From an uncultured Gaiellaceae bacterium (lineage in GTDB: Bacteria > Actinomycetota > Thermoleophilia > Gaiellales > Gaiellaceae), in NCBI GenBank assembly GCA_955652075.1, contig CATPAS010000194.1, positions 1 to 6,197 on the forward strand: a stretch of DNA of 6,197 nt, read 5' to 3'. Shown here one piece after another: positions 1-5,560 of the stretch. The position numbers and the translations under genes are program-made. The notes under the pieces were generated by a model. It was not told the origin of the DNA and ran no database searches. It saw only the letters and a list, made by a program, of their open reading frames with translations. Numbering within the stretch: the first letter of the stretch is position 1; every line of letters starts with the position of its first letter.

Positions 1-230
1 ATCGTCGAACGCTCGAGGCGGTCCCGTAGCATCGTGATGCGCCGCTCGAGGAGGCCCTGCTCGTTCTTCGCGGCGTGATACTCGAAGTTCTCCGAAAGGT
101 CGCCGAAGCTGCGGGCAGTGGCAATCGCCTGGACCGCTTCGGTGCGGCGCGGGCCCTCGAGCTCGGCAAGCTCGGCCTCGAGCTGCTCCTTCTGAGCCGG
201 GGTCAGTGCCTCGGATTTGTCGCCGGCCAT
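1..230 (-). CDS. greA: Transcription elongation factor GreA, N-terminal part (cut by window edge)
   Basis: This is the N-terminal coiled-coil half of GreA, which enters the RNA polymerase secondary channel and stimulates cleavage of backtracked transcripts. Reading the minus strand from ATG at 230 gives 76 complete codons before the window ends. The start is helix-rich (LTPAQKEQLEAELAELEG) and is followed by ARSFGDLSENFEYHAAKNEQ at residues 39-58, which closely matches the GreA signature GDLsENaEYhaAk. D44 and E47 correspond to the acidic tip pair that coordinates the catalytic Mg2+ in known Gre factors. An in-frame TGA lies immediately before the ATG, so no longer start is possible. No Shine-Dalgarno sequence precedes it, and a TACGCT box sits six bases upstream, suggesting a leaderless mRNA. 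The C-terminal FKBP-like domain lies outside the window, so GreB or a Gre-like anti-factor cannot be fully excluded, but GreA is by far the best fit. Confidence 0.93.
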   Translation of the reverse strand, partial: MAGDKSEALTPAQKEQLEAELAELEGPRRTEAVQAIATARSFGDLSENFEYHAAKNEQGLLERRITMLRDRLERST

Positions 231-236
231 TCAAGG

Positions 237-242
237 AGCGTA
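237..242 (-). promoter_or_regulatory. Candidate -10 box of a leaderless greA promoter
   Basis: On the minus strand the sequence reads TACGCT, then CCTTGA, then ATG. TACGCT fits the TANNNT actinobacterial -10 pattern. Six intervening bases would place transcription initiation at or next to the A of the start codon. There is no purine-rich ribosome binding site, and a stop codon touches the ATG, which supports leaderless translation. No good -35 is visible; the hexamer 17 bases upstream reads GTTACT. This is inferred from spacing and composition only. Confidence 0.42.
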
Positions 243-268
243 GCGACACTGCCGACAGGAGTAACTGG

Positions 269-274
269 TACCTT
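269..274 (+). promoter_or_regulatory. Weak candidate -10 box for the DEAD-box helicase gene
   Basis: TACCTT is the only TANNNT-type hexamer I find on the plus strand between greA and the helicase. If used, it would start RNA near 281 and leave an untranslated leader of about 100 bases, including the inverted repeat at 330-360. There is no convincing -35; GCGACA at 243-248 is 20 bases away, which is too far for a standard promoter. It partly overlaps the palindrome GGTACC (267-272). Low confidence. Confidence 0.2.
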
Positions 275-329
275 GTTGTCACGGGTGGCATTCGGCTGCC
301 CGGTGAGATGAGCTTCTCGTTCCTCCTTC

Positions 330-360
330 GGGTGTTTCGAGGTAGGCAAGTCTCGAACCC
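330..360 (+). repeat. Inverted repeat in the helicase leader
   Basis: TTCGAG (336-341) and CTCGAA (352-357) are perfect reverse complements separated by a 10-base loop. They are bracketed by GGG (330-332) and CCC (358-360), which could add three pairs across a three-base bulge. The stem ends five bases before the AAGGAG ribosome binding site at 365-370. It could form an mRNA hairpin affecting initiation, or be an operator. Six paired bases alone are not strong evidence in GC-rich DNA. Confidence 0.35.
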
Positions 361-364
361 ATAA

Positions 365-370
365 AAGGAG
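365..370 (+). promoter_or_regulatory. Ribosome binding site of the helicase gene, long spacing
   Basis: AAGGAG is a clear Shine-Dalgarno sequence but lies 13 bases from the ATG at 384, longer than the usual 5-9. The spacer is A-rich (tcgaacaaaactt). No closer in-frame start exists, and the Q-motif phenylalanine is already residue 5, so a downstream start would damage the protein. Confidence 0.55.
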
Positions 371-383
371 TCGAACAAAACTT

Positions 384-1553
384 ATGCACCAGTCTTTTCG
401 CGAGCTTGGCGTGTCGCCGCCTGTCGTCGACGCGCTCGCCGCTCGCTCGATCCACGAGCCCTTCCGGATCCAGGCGCTCGTCCTGCCGGACGCCCTCGCC
501 GGCCTCGACGTGCTGGCAAAATCGCCGACCGGATCCGGGAAGACGCTCGCGTTTGCCCTGCCCATCGTCGAGCGCACCACACCGTCCGATGCCCGTCCGT
601 CGGCACTCATTCTCGTCCCGACACGCGAGCTGGCCGCGCAGGTGAGCGCGGAGCTCGAGTCGCTCGTACCGGCCAAGGGCCTCAAGGTGGCCTCGGTCTA
701 CGGCGGCGTGCCGCTCCACGCCCAGGCGAAGCGGGCAGCAAGCGCGCACGTCCTGGTTGCAACGCCCGGACGGCTGCAGGATCTCGCCGAGCGCCGTCTC
801 GTCGACCTTTCGCACGTCCGCGTGCTCGTCCTCGACGAGGCGGATCGAATGCTCGACATGGGCTTCCAGCCCCAGGTCGACCGCATCGTCCGCCGGCTGC
901 CGCGCAATCGCCAGACCATGTTCTTCTCGGCGACGCTGGACGGCGCGGTCGGCGAGCTGGCGCGCAACTACACCAACAGCCCGTCCCGCTTCGAGGCTGC
1001 GCTCGCGGAGGAGCAGGAGCCCGGCGAGATCGAGCACCGCTTCGTGCCCGTGACAGCCGACACCAAGGTCGAGACGCTCGTGAAGCACATCAACTCGTCG
1101 GACGGACTGACGCTTGTCTTCGTGCGCACGAAGCGCGGCGCAGACAAACTCGTGCAGAAGCTCACGCGGCAGAACGTCAGTGCCGTCGCCATGCACGGCG
1201 ACATGTCGCAGGGAGCCCGCGAGCGCGCGCTCTCACGATTCGAGAGCGGCAAGGTGAGGACTCTCGTCGCCACGGACGTCGCTGCGCGCGGGCTCGATCT
1301 CGACGACATTACGCACGTGATCAACTTCGATCCGCCGGGCGAGGACAAGGACTATGTGCACCGCACCGGCCGGACCGGCCGCGCGGGACGCAGCGGCCAG
1401 GCAATCACGCTCGTCCTTCCCGAGCAGCAGGCCGAGACGAGCCACGTCGCACGCCGGCTCGGTCACCGCGCGCAGTTCGAGGAGGCAGGGCTGCAGTCGG
1501 CGCGGGCCAAGCTCATGTACACGAGCCGCCGCGGGCGGCGCTCGAAGTGGTAA
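384..1553 (+). CDS. DEAD-box ATP-dependent RNA helicase (RhlE/DeaD-type core, short C-terminus)
   Basis: A cytoplasmic ATP-dependent RNA-unwinding enzyme of superfamily 2, 389 residues long. All core motifs are visible in order: Q motif with upstream F5 and Q30; motif I SPTGSGKT at 47-54; Ia PTRELAAQ at 79-86; GG at 107-108; Ib TPGRL at 127-131; II DEAD at 151-154; III SAT at 182-184; IV LVFVRTK at 244-250; V ATDVAARGLDL at 296-306; VI HRTGRTGRAGR at 326-336. Motif I has SPTG rather than the commoner AqTG, and the Q motif reads FRIQ rather than pTpIQ. Little remains beyond the two RecA-like domains: about 40 residues ending in a basic RRGRRSKW tail, without the RNA-binding domain of DeaD/CsdA or DbpA. 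Likely roles are ribosome assembly or mRNA remodelling, by family analogy. The specific subfamily cannot be assigned, so no gene symbol is given. It is a single-gene unit, divergent from greA and convergent with typA. Confidence 0.95.
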   Translation: MHQSFRELGVSPPVVDALAARSIHEPFRIQALVLPDALAGLDVLAKSPTGSGKTLAFALPIVERTTPSDARPSALILVPTRELAAQVSAELESLVPAKGLKVASVYGGVPLHAQAKRAASAHVLVATPGRLQDLAERRLVDLSHVRVLVLDEADRMLDMGFQPQVDRIVRRLPRNRQTMFFSATLDGAVGELARNYTNSPSRFEAALAEEQEPGEIEHRFVPVTADTKVETLVKHINSSDGLTLVFVRTKRGADKLVQKLTRQNVSAVAMHGDMSQGARERALSRFESGKVRTLVATDVAARGLDLDDITHVINFDPPGEDKDYVHRTGRTGRAGRSGQAITLVLPEQQAETSHVARRLGHRAQFEEAGLQSARAKLMYTSRRGRRSKW

Positions 1554-1557
1554 CCGG

Positions 1558-1576
1558 CTAGGCCGTAAGCGGCTAG
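1558..1576. terminator. Stem-loop at the helicase/typA convergent junction, possible bidirectional terminator
   Basis: CTAG-g-CCG (1558-1565, with one bulged G) pairs with CGGCTAG (1570-1576) around a TAAG loop, giving seven pairs. It starts four bases after the helicase TAA and covers the typA TAG stop (1573-1575 in plus coordinates). No T-tract follows on either strand, so it is not a classical intrinsic terminator. GC-rich actinobacteria often have such U-less hairpins. Its position between convergent genes suggests transcript-end function; strength is unknown. Confidence 0.4.
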
Positions 1577-3411
1577 ACCTTCGCGAGCCCGCGCGCCTTG
1601 CGGGAGGTGGCGGTCTGCCGCTTCTGGCCCGACAGCACCGTCTTCCGTAGGCGCACGTTGCGGGGCGTCACCTCGACGCATTCGTCATCCCCGAGGAACT
1701 CCAGCGACTGCTCCAACGAGAGCAACCGCGGCGGGATCAGCCTGACGAGCTCGTCCGCAGTGGACGAGCGCATGTTGGTGAGCTTCTTCTCCTTGGTCGG
1801 ATTGACGTCGAGATCCTCGGCGCGTGCGTTCTCTCCGACGACCATGCCCTCGTAGACCTCGGTGCCGGGCGCGATGAACAGCTGACCGCGTTCCTGCAGG
1901 TTGAGCAGGGCGAAGGCCGTCGCCGGACCGCGGCGATCCGCGACCAGACTGCCCGTCGGCCGCATGCGCAGCTCGCCGTGCCAAGGCTCATAGGCGTGAA
2001 AGACGTGATGGAGGATGCCCGTGCCGCGCGTCTCGGTCAGGAACTCCGTGCGGAACCCGATCATTCCTCTCGCCGGTACGAGGTACTCCATCCGCACCCA
2101 GCCCGTGCCGTGGTTGACCATCTGCTCGAGCCGCCCCTTCCGGAGCGCGAGCAGCTGTGTGATCACGCCCACGTAGTCCTCCGGTGCATCGATTGCGAGC
2201 CGTTCCACCGGCTCGTGCACCTTGCCGTCCACTTCCCGGGTGACGACCTTTGGCTTGCCCACGGTGAGCTCGAAGCCTTCCCTGCGCATCAGCTCGACAA
2301 GGACCGCGAGCTGCAGCTCGCCGCGCCCTTGCACCTCCCACGCATCCGGTCGCTCCGTCGGGAGCACGCGCAGCGAGACGTTCCCGACCAGCTCTTGCTG
2401 GAGTCGCGCCAGGACCATGCTGGCGGTGAGACGATTGCCGTCCTGGCCCGCGAGCGGCGAGGTGTTGACGCCGATCGTCATGGCGAGACTCGGCTCGTCG
2501 ACACCGATGACGGGCAGCGGGCGCGGATCGTCGGGATCGGCAAGCGTCTCGCCAATCGTCACCTCGGGTATGCCCGCGACCGCGATCAGCTCGCCCGGCC
2601 CCGCCTCCTCGGCGTCGACGCGGTCGAGCGCCTCCGTGACGAAGAGCTCGGTGACCTTTGCGTTCGTGATTTGCCCATCGGCGCGGCACCAGGCGACCTG
2701 CTGGCCCTTGCGGATCGTCCCTTCGCGGATGCGGCAGAGCGCGAGCCGCCCCAGGTACGGAGAGGCGTCCAGGTTCGTGACGTGCGCCTGCAGGGGGTGT
2801 CCTTCTTCGTAGAACGGCGCGGGAATCCGCGCCAGCAGAACGTCGAACAGCGGGCCTAGGTCCTCTGCGAGCTCGTCGGGCTCGAGACCCGCGCGACCGG
2901 CCCGCGCGTTGGCGTAGATGATCGGGAACTCGATCTGACTCTCGTCTGCATCGAGATCGAGGAAGAGCTCGTACACCTCGTTCACGACCTCCTCGATGCG
3001 AGCGTCCGGCCGGTCGACCTTGTTGACGACGAGGATCACCGGCAGCCGCGACTCGAGTGCCTTGCGCAAGACGAATCTCGTCTGCGGCAACGGCCCCTCG
3101 CTCGCGTCCACGAGCAGGAGGACTCCGTCGACCATCGTCAGTGCGCGCTCGACCTCGCCGCCGAAGTCCGCGTGTCCGGGCGTGTCGACGATGTTGATCT
3201 TGATCCCGCCGTGCCGCACGGCCGTGTTCCTCGCCAGGATCGTGATCCCCTTCTCGCGCTCGAGATCCATCGAGTCGAGCACGCGCTCGGCGACCTCCTG
3301 ATTCGCCCGGAACGAACCGGACTGCCACAGCATGGCGTCGACGAGCGTCGTCTTCCCGTGATCGACGTGGGCGACGATCGCAATGTCCCGAATATCCTCG
3401 CGGAGCGCCAT
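1573..3411 (-). CDS. typA: Ribosome-associated translational GTPase TypA/BipA
   Basis: A 612-residue, full-length member of the TypA/BipA family (usually about 600-640), an EF-G-like GTPase that binds the ribosome and aids 50S assembly and stress or low-temperature growth. The G domain shows G1 AHVDHGKTT at 14-22, the switch I region REKGITI around 52-58, G3 DTPGH at 76-80, G4 NKVD at 130-133 and a G5-like YANARAG at 166-172. After the beta-barrel and EF-G-like domains comes [12 protein letters not shown]. The BipA-specific C-terminal domain is diagnostic: [14 protein letters not shown], then [20 protein letters not shown] and [12 protein letters not shown]. That separates it from LepA, EF-G and tetracycline-resistance proteins. 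ATG at 3411 puts G1 at the usual distance from the N-terminus. There is no Shine-Dalgarno sequence; TACCCT six bases upstream suggests a leaderless message. It is monocistronic, divergent from the CSD-like gene. Confidence 0.97.
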   Translation of the reverse strand: MALREDIRDIAIVAHVDHGKTTLVDAMLWQSGSFRANQEVAERVLDSMDLEREKGITILARNTAVRHGGIKINIVDTPGHADFGGEVERALTMVDGVLLLVDASEGPLPQTRFVLRKALESRLPVILVVNKVDRPDARIEEVVNEVYELFLDLDADESQIEFPIIYANARAGRAGLEPDELAEDLGPLFDVLLARIPAPFYEEGHPLQAHVTNLDASPYLGRLALCRIREGTIRKGQQVAWCRADGQITNAKVTELFVTEALDRVDAEEAGPGELIAVAGIPEVTIGETLADPDDPRPLPVIGVDEPSLAMTIGVNTSPLAGQDGNRLTASMVLARLQQELVGNVSLRVLPTERPDAWEVQGRGELQLAVLVELMRREGFELTVGKPKVVTREVDGKVHEPVERLAIDAPEDYVGVITQLLALRKGRLEQMVNHGTGWVRMEYLVPARGMIGFRTEFLTETRGTGILHHVFHAYEPWHGELRMRPTGSLVADRRGPATAFALLNLQERGQLFIAPGTEVYEGMVVGENARAEDLDVNPTKEKKLTNMRSSTADELVRLIPPRLLSLEQSLEFLGDDECVEVTPRNVRLRKTVLSGQKRQTATSRKARGLAKV

Positions 3412-3417
3412 TCGAAG

Positions 3418-3423
3418 AGGGTA
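3418..3423 (-). promoter_or_regulatory. Candidate -10 box of a leaderless typA promoter
   Basis: On the minus strand TACCCT is followed by CTTCGA and then the typA ATG. This is the same six-base gap as at greA and would place the transcription start at the start codon. No Shine-Dalgarno sequence is present between the box and the ATG. The -35 is unclear: GCGACA lies 20 bases upstream, and ACAGAG sits at the 17-base position. Inferred from sequence only. Confidence 0.42.
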
Positions 3424-3458
3424 GCGGGGCGCGCCGCCGCCTCTGTCGCTTTCGCCGC

Positions 3459-3464
3459 TATCCT
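3459..3464 (+). promoter_or_regulatory. Candidate -10 box for the CSD-like gene
   Basis: TATCCT fits TANNNT and would start RNA near 3471, leaving a leader of roughly 48 bases that carries the GAGGAAGG ribosome binding site. It lies about 36 bases from the oppositely oriented typA -10 candidate, so the two promoters would share a region of about 107 bases. No recognisable -35 precedes it. Confidence 0.3.
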
Positions 3465-3503
3465 GTGAGTTGACTTGGAGCGAGCATCTGCGCGCGTTCC
3501 TTT

Positions 3504-3511
3504 GAGGAAGG
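3504..3511 (+). promoter_or_regulatory. Ribosome binding site of the CSD-like gene
   Basis: GAGGAAGG lies seven bases before the ATG at 3519 and is the clearest Shine-Dalgarno on the plus strand of this window. It decides the start over the internal ATG at residue 20, which would cut into the first beta strand of the cold-shock fold. Confidence 0.75.
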
Positions 3512-3518
3512 TGATTCC

Positions 3519-3809
3519 ATGACGGCAGACGCTCGATCCGTGCAGCGTGTCGAAGGTGGTCGAATCAGCGGCGACATGCTGTGGTTCAACAACGAGAAGG
3601 GCCACGGCTTCATCGAGACGGCAGCGGGGGATCGGCTCCGCGTCGAGGGACCGGATTTCAGGAAAGGTCCGCCCGAGGGACGGTGCGCCGGCCTGGCCGT
3701 CACGTTCCAGATCGCCGGCGACGGAGACTCGGCAAGAGCTCAAGACGTCGCCTTCCCGGAGGATGCCCCGCCCCGGCGCGCGCGCATCCGCCGCAGCGCC
3801 GGCCGCTGA
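3519..3809 (+). CDS. Divergent cold-shock-domain-like protein
   Basis: A 96-residue cytoplasmic protein with an OB-fold cold-shock domain at about residues 16-80. The first half is typical: [12 protein letters not shown] (21-32) matches the CspA WFN..KGfGFI strand and RNP1. Where CspA-type proteins carry RNP2 (VFVHF), this one has [10 protein letters not shown] (38-47), so the stacking Phe/His residues are missing. The later core [12 protein letters not shown] (54-65) still looks like the final OB strands, and RAQDVAF (73-79) matches the family's 'A.nV' end. Extra parts are an N-terminal extension of about 15 residues and a basic tail [13 protein letters not shown] (84-96), which could bind nucleic acid instead. 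By fold it probably binds single-stranded nucleic acid or ribosomes, but the altered surface leaves this open. It is a separate unit with a strong ribosome binding site, divergent from typA. Confidence 0.82.
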   Translation: MTADARSVQRVEGGRISGDMLWFNNEKGHGFIETAAGDRLRVEGPDFRKGPPEGRCAGLAVTFQIAGDGDSARAQDVAFPEDAPPRRARIRRSAGR

Positions 3810-3822
3810 GCCTCGACTCAGC
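3805..3822. terminator. Hairpin at the CSD-like/VWA convergent junction, possible bidirectional terminator
   Basis: GCTGAG (3805-3810) and CTCAGC (3817-3822) form a perfect six-pair stem with the loop CCTCGA. Outer GCCG (3802-3805) and CGGC (3828-3831) could extend it through a bulge. The left arm contains the TGA stop of the CSD-like gene (3807-3809), and the right arm ends three bases before the TAG stop of the VWA gene (3825-3827). No T-tract follows. It is symmetric, so it could act on both strands. Confidence 0.45.
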
Positions 3823-3824
3823 TG

Positions 3825-4856
3825 CTACGGCAGTCGGGGCGACCAGAGGGCCGACAGCAGGCCGGCTGCCACGAGGAGAAAGGCCGCGCCGGCGAGGAAG
3901 CCGTACGTGATCTCGCTCTTACCGGGCTTGCGTCCGAGACGTGACCCGAGCTTCGTATACGCCGCCTGCAACGACCTTGCGCTTTGCGCGGCGTAGAACT
4001 CGCCTCCCGTTCGGTCGGCGATCGCCTTGAGCGTCGCAGGATCCGGCGGGACCGGCACCCGCCGGCCGCCGAACGGGTCGGGGCCGGGAGACCCCCCGCC
4101 ATTACCGAAGTCGAGCGTGCCGTTGGGCGTGCCGAGGGCGACCGTGTACACCGGAATCCCGGCCTGCTTCGCGAGATCGGCCCCCTGGAGCGGCTCGAGA
4201 TCGCCCCGCGTCTGCGCGCCATCCGAGAGGAACAGGATCGACACGAGCCCGCGTGTCGGTGTGTTCGGCGCAGCCGTGGCCGCCGAGGCGAGGTTGCCGC
4301 TGGCCCCTGACACCGCCTGCTGACCGAGCTTCACCGCGGCGGCGAGAGCGTCGCCGATCGCCGTGCCGCCGAAGGAAGGGAACCATTCGATCGTGTCAAG
4401 GGCCTTTCGGACGAGACCGTGATTCGTCGTCGGTGGCGCGGCCACGGCGGGGTCGCCCGCAAAGGCGATGAGGCCGATCTGGAGCCGATCGGGCACGCGG
4501 TCGAGGAAGGTGCGGACTGCTGCAGTCGCAGCGCCGATGCGACTCGGCTTCACGTCCTTCGACTCCATCGAGCGCGAAACGTCGATCACGAGGATCACCG
4601 TGGCGCGGTCCCGCGGCACGAGGGTCGTGTGCTGCGGACGAGCCATCCCGACGCAGAGTGCGGCCAGTGCGAGGAGGAAGAGCGCGAGCGGTACGAATCG
4701 CCGGCGGTAGCGGCCGCCGACCACGCCGGCAAGCACGTCGAGATTCGTGAACCTGATCGCGTAACGCATCCGCCGGCGCTCCGCAAGGACGTAGAGCCCT
4801 AGCGCGAGTGGCACAACGAGGAGCGTCAGAAGGAGCAGTGGGCGTTCGAAGGTCAC
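3825..4856 (-). CDS. BatA-like membrane-anchored VWA domain protein
   Basis: A complete 343-residue membrane protein built like BatA/BatB. The N-terminus has a BatA-type hydrophobic helix (about 6-25), the basic turn AERRRMRY and then FTNLDVLAGV. A second membrane helix lies at about 54-72 and a third at about 319-338. The VWA domain (about 85-300) sits between TM2 and TM3. Its metal site is intact: DVSRS at 92-96 (DxSxS), T165 in FGGTAIGDAL and D212 in FLSDGAQT. An unusual Gly/Pro-rich stretch, FGNGGGSPGPDPFGG (250-264), follows IPVYTVALGTP. Such proteins bind protein partners via Mg2+ and are often linked to MoxR AAA+ ATPases; the target here is unknown. The start is GTG at 4856, overlapping the previous gene's TGA by four bases (GTGA), with only a weak GGCGGTGG ribosome binding site, which suggests translational coupling. 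It is the last gene of the operon and a paralog of the VWA gene at 5557-6197. Confidence 0.9.
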   Translation of the reverse strand: MTFERPLLLLTLLVVPLALGLYVLAERRRMRYAIRFTNLDVLAGVVGGRYRRRFVPLALFLLALAALCVGMARPQHTTLVPRDRATVILVIDVSRSMESKDVKPSRIGAATAAVRTFLDRVPDRLQIGLIAFAGDPAVAAPPTTNHGLVRKALDTIEWFPSFGGTAIGDALAAAVKLGQQAVSGASGNLASAATAAPNTPTRGLVSILFLSDGAQTRGDLEPLQGADLAKQAGIPVYTVALGTPNGTLDFGNGGGSPGPDPFGGRRVPVPPDPATLKAIADRTGGEFYAAQSARSLQAAYTKLGSRLGRKPGKSEITYGFLAGAAFLLVAAGLLSALWSPRLP

Positions 4857-5560
4857 GAGCCACCGCCGCAGACCGCGCCGACCTGCACGACGGCGCGAAC
4901 GCCTTGCACTGCCGCGGTGGAGCGAACGTGCACTCCGACGCGGCGTCCCAGCAGGCGGCGCGTGGCGCTCACGCTTTGAATCAGCAGCTCCGGCGGCGCG
5001 GACGGCGTGTAGAACGCGACTGCGTGCCAGGCCGAGATCAAGCGCTCACTCGTCGTGCAAGTTGCGACCGCCCGCACGATGCCCGGGCGGAGGCTGACGG
5101 TGCGAACGCGCTTGACCGTCGGCTCTCCCGGCGGGAATGCAGCGGCCACTCTGTACGGCACCGGCCCCGAGCCGCCGCCCGACGCCGGCAGGCAACCGAG
5201 ATGCGGCCGGAAGCTCGGTCCGTGTGGCGAGCTGCCGACATAGGTCGCACGGAACAATGCCGAGCGTGCCGTCGTCACGCCCGGGTTGACCGGACTGCCG
5301 AGGTTTCCGAGGAACGCGATGTCGATCGCACGATCGGACAGCTCCGCGTCGAGGCCGCCGATCACGTAGCCGCGAGGGCACGAGAGCTGGAAGTCGACCG
5401 GCCGCCGTGGCGTCGTCACCGCGGCGGGGACGACGACCCAGGGCCCGGCAACGCGGACGCACACCTGCAGGCCGTGGCATTCGTTCGTCGCACCCACCGG
5501 CGCTCCACCCGCTGCCGCTGCTGCTGCCAGGAGGACCGCCGCCAGCACGAGTCGCTTCAC
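4853..5560 (-). CDS. Secreted six-cysteine protein of unknown function
   Basis: I do not recognise a named family. The 235-residue protein begins with a clear Sec signal peptide: MKR, a hydrophobic Leu/Ala core (4-17), and likely cleavage after VGA (22-24). There is no later membrane helix, so it should be released or remain peripheral outside the membrane. The predicted mature part has exactly six cysteines (28, 34, 61, 123, 168, 231), enough for three disulfides. Local features include CPRGYVIGGLDAEL (61-74), LGNLGSPVNPGVTTARSALF (84-103), a Gly-rich LPASGGGSGP (124-133), and a C-terminal strand-rich stretch around VGVHVRSTAAVQGVRAVVQV (208-227). It looks like an all-beta extracellular domain. 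The GTG start at 5560 overlaps the upstream TGA as GTGA and has a good ribosome binding site. It lies between two VWA genes in one operon, so a shared envelope task is likely but unproven. Confidence 0.85.
   Translation of the reverse strand: MKRLVLAAVLLAAAAAAGGAPVGATNECHGLQVCVRVAGPWVVVPAAVTTPRRPVDFQLSCPRGYVIGGLDAELSDRAIDIAFLGNLGSPVNPGVTTARSALFRATYVGSSPHGPSFRPHLGCLPASGGGSGPVPYRVAAAFPPGEPTVKRVRTVSLRPGIVRAVATCTTSERLISAWHAVAFYTPSAPPELLIQSVSATRRLLGRRVGVHVRSTAAVQGVRAVVQVGAVCGGGS

Noticed and set aside
75..311. 78-codon plus-strand open frame opposite greA
   Set aside because: The minus strand here encodes the unmistakable GreA signature, and the plus frame runs across the greA promoter region without a ribosome binding site.
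336..360. tRNA-like T-arm, GGGTTCGAG on the minus strand
   Set aside because: GGTTCGA resembles a tRNA T-loop, but no T-stem partner, acceptor stem or anticodon arm can be drawn around it. It is better read as one arm of a simple inverted repeat.
279..1196. 305-codon open frame on the minus strand across the helicase gene
   Set aside because: It is antisense to a helicase with every motif intact. The translation has the low-complexity Arg/Asp/Leu-rich look of GC-rich shadow frames and no recognisable domain.
1978..2859. 293-codon open frame on the plus strand inside typA
   Set aside because: It is antisense to the conserved typA coding sequence, is composed of His/Arg/Leu-rich shadow sequence, and has no credible ribosome binding site or known domain.
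1988..3328. 446-codon open frame in another minus-strand frame of typA
   Set aside because: It shares the strand and bases with typA but encodes Arg/Ala/Gly-rich sequence typical of a frame-shifted high-GC gene. typA itself is intact.
3470..3475. TTGACT as a -35 box for the CSD-like gene
   Set aside because: It is a good -35 match, but the hexamer 17 bases downstream is CGCGTT and no TANNNT lies at 16-19 bases, so no promoter is supported there.
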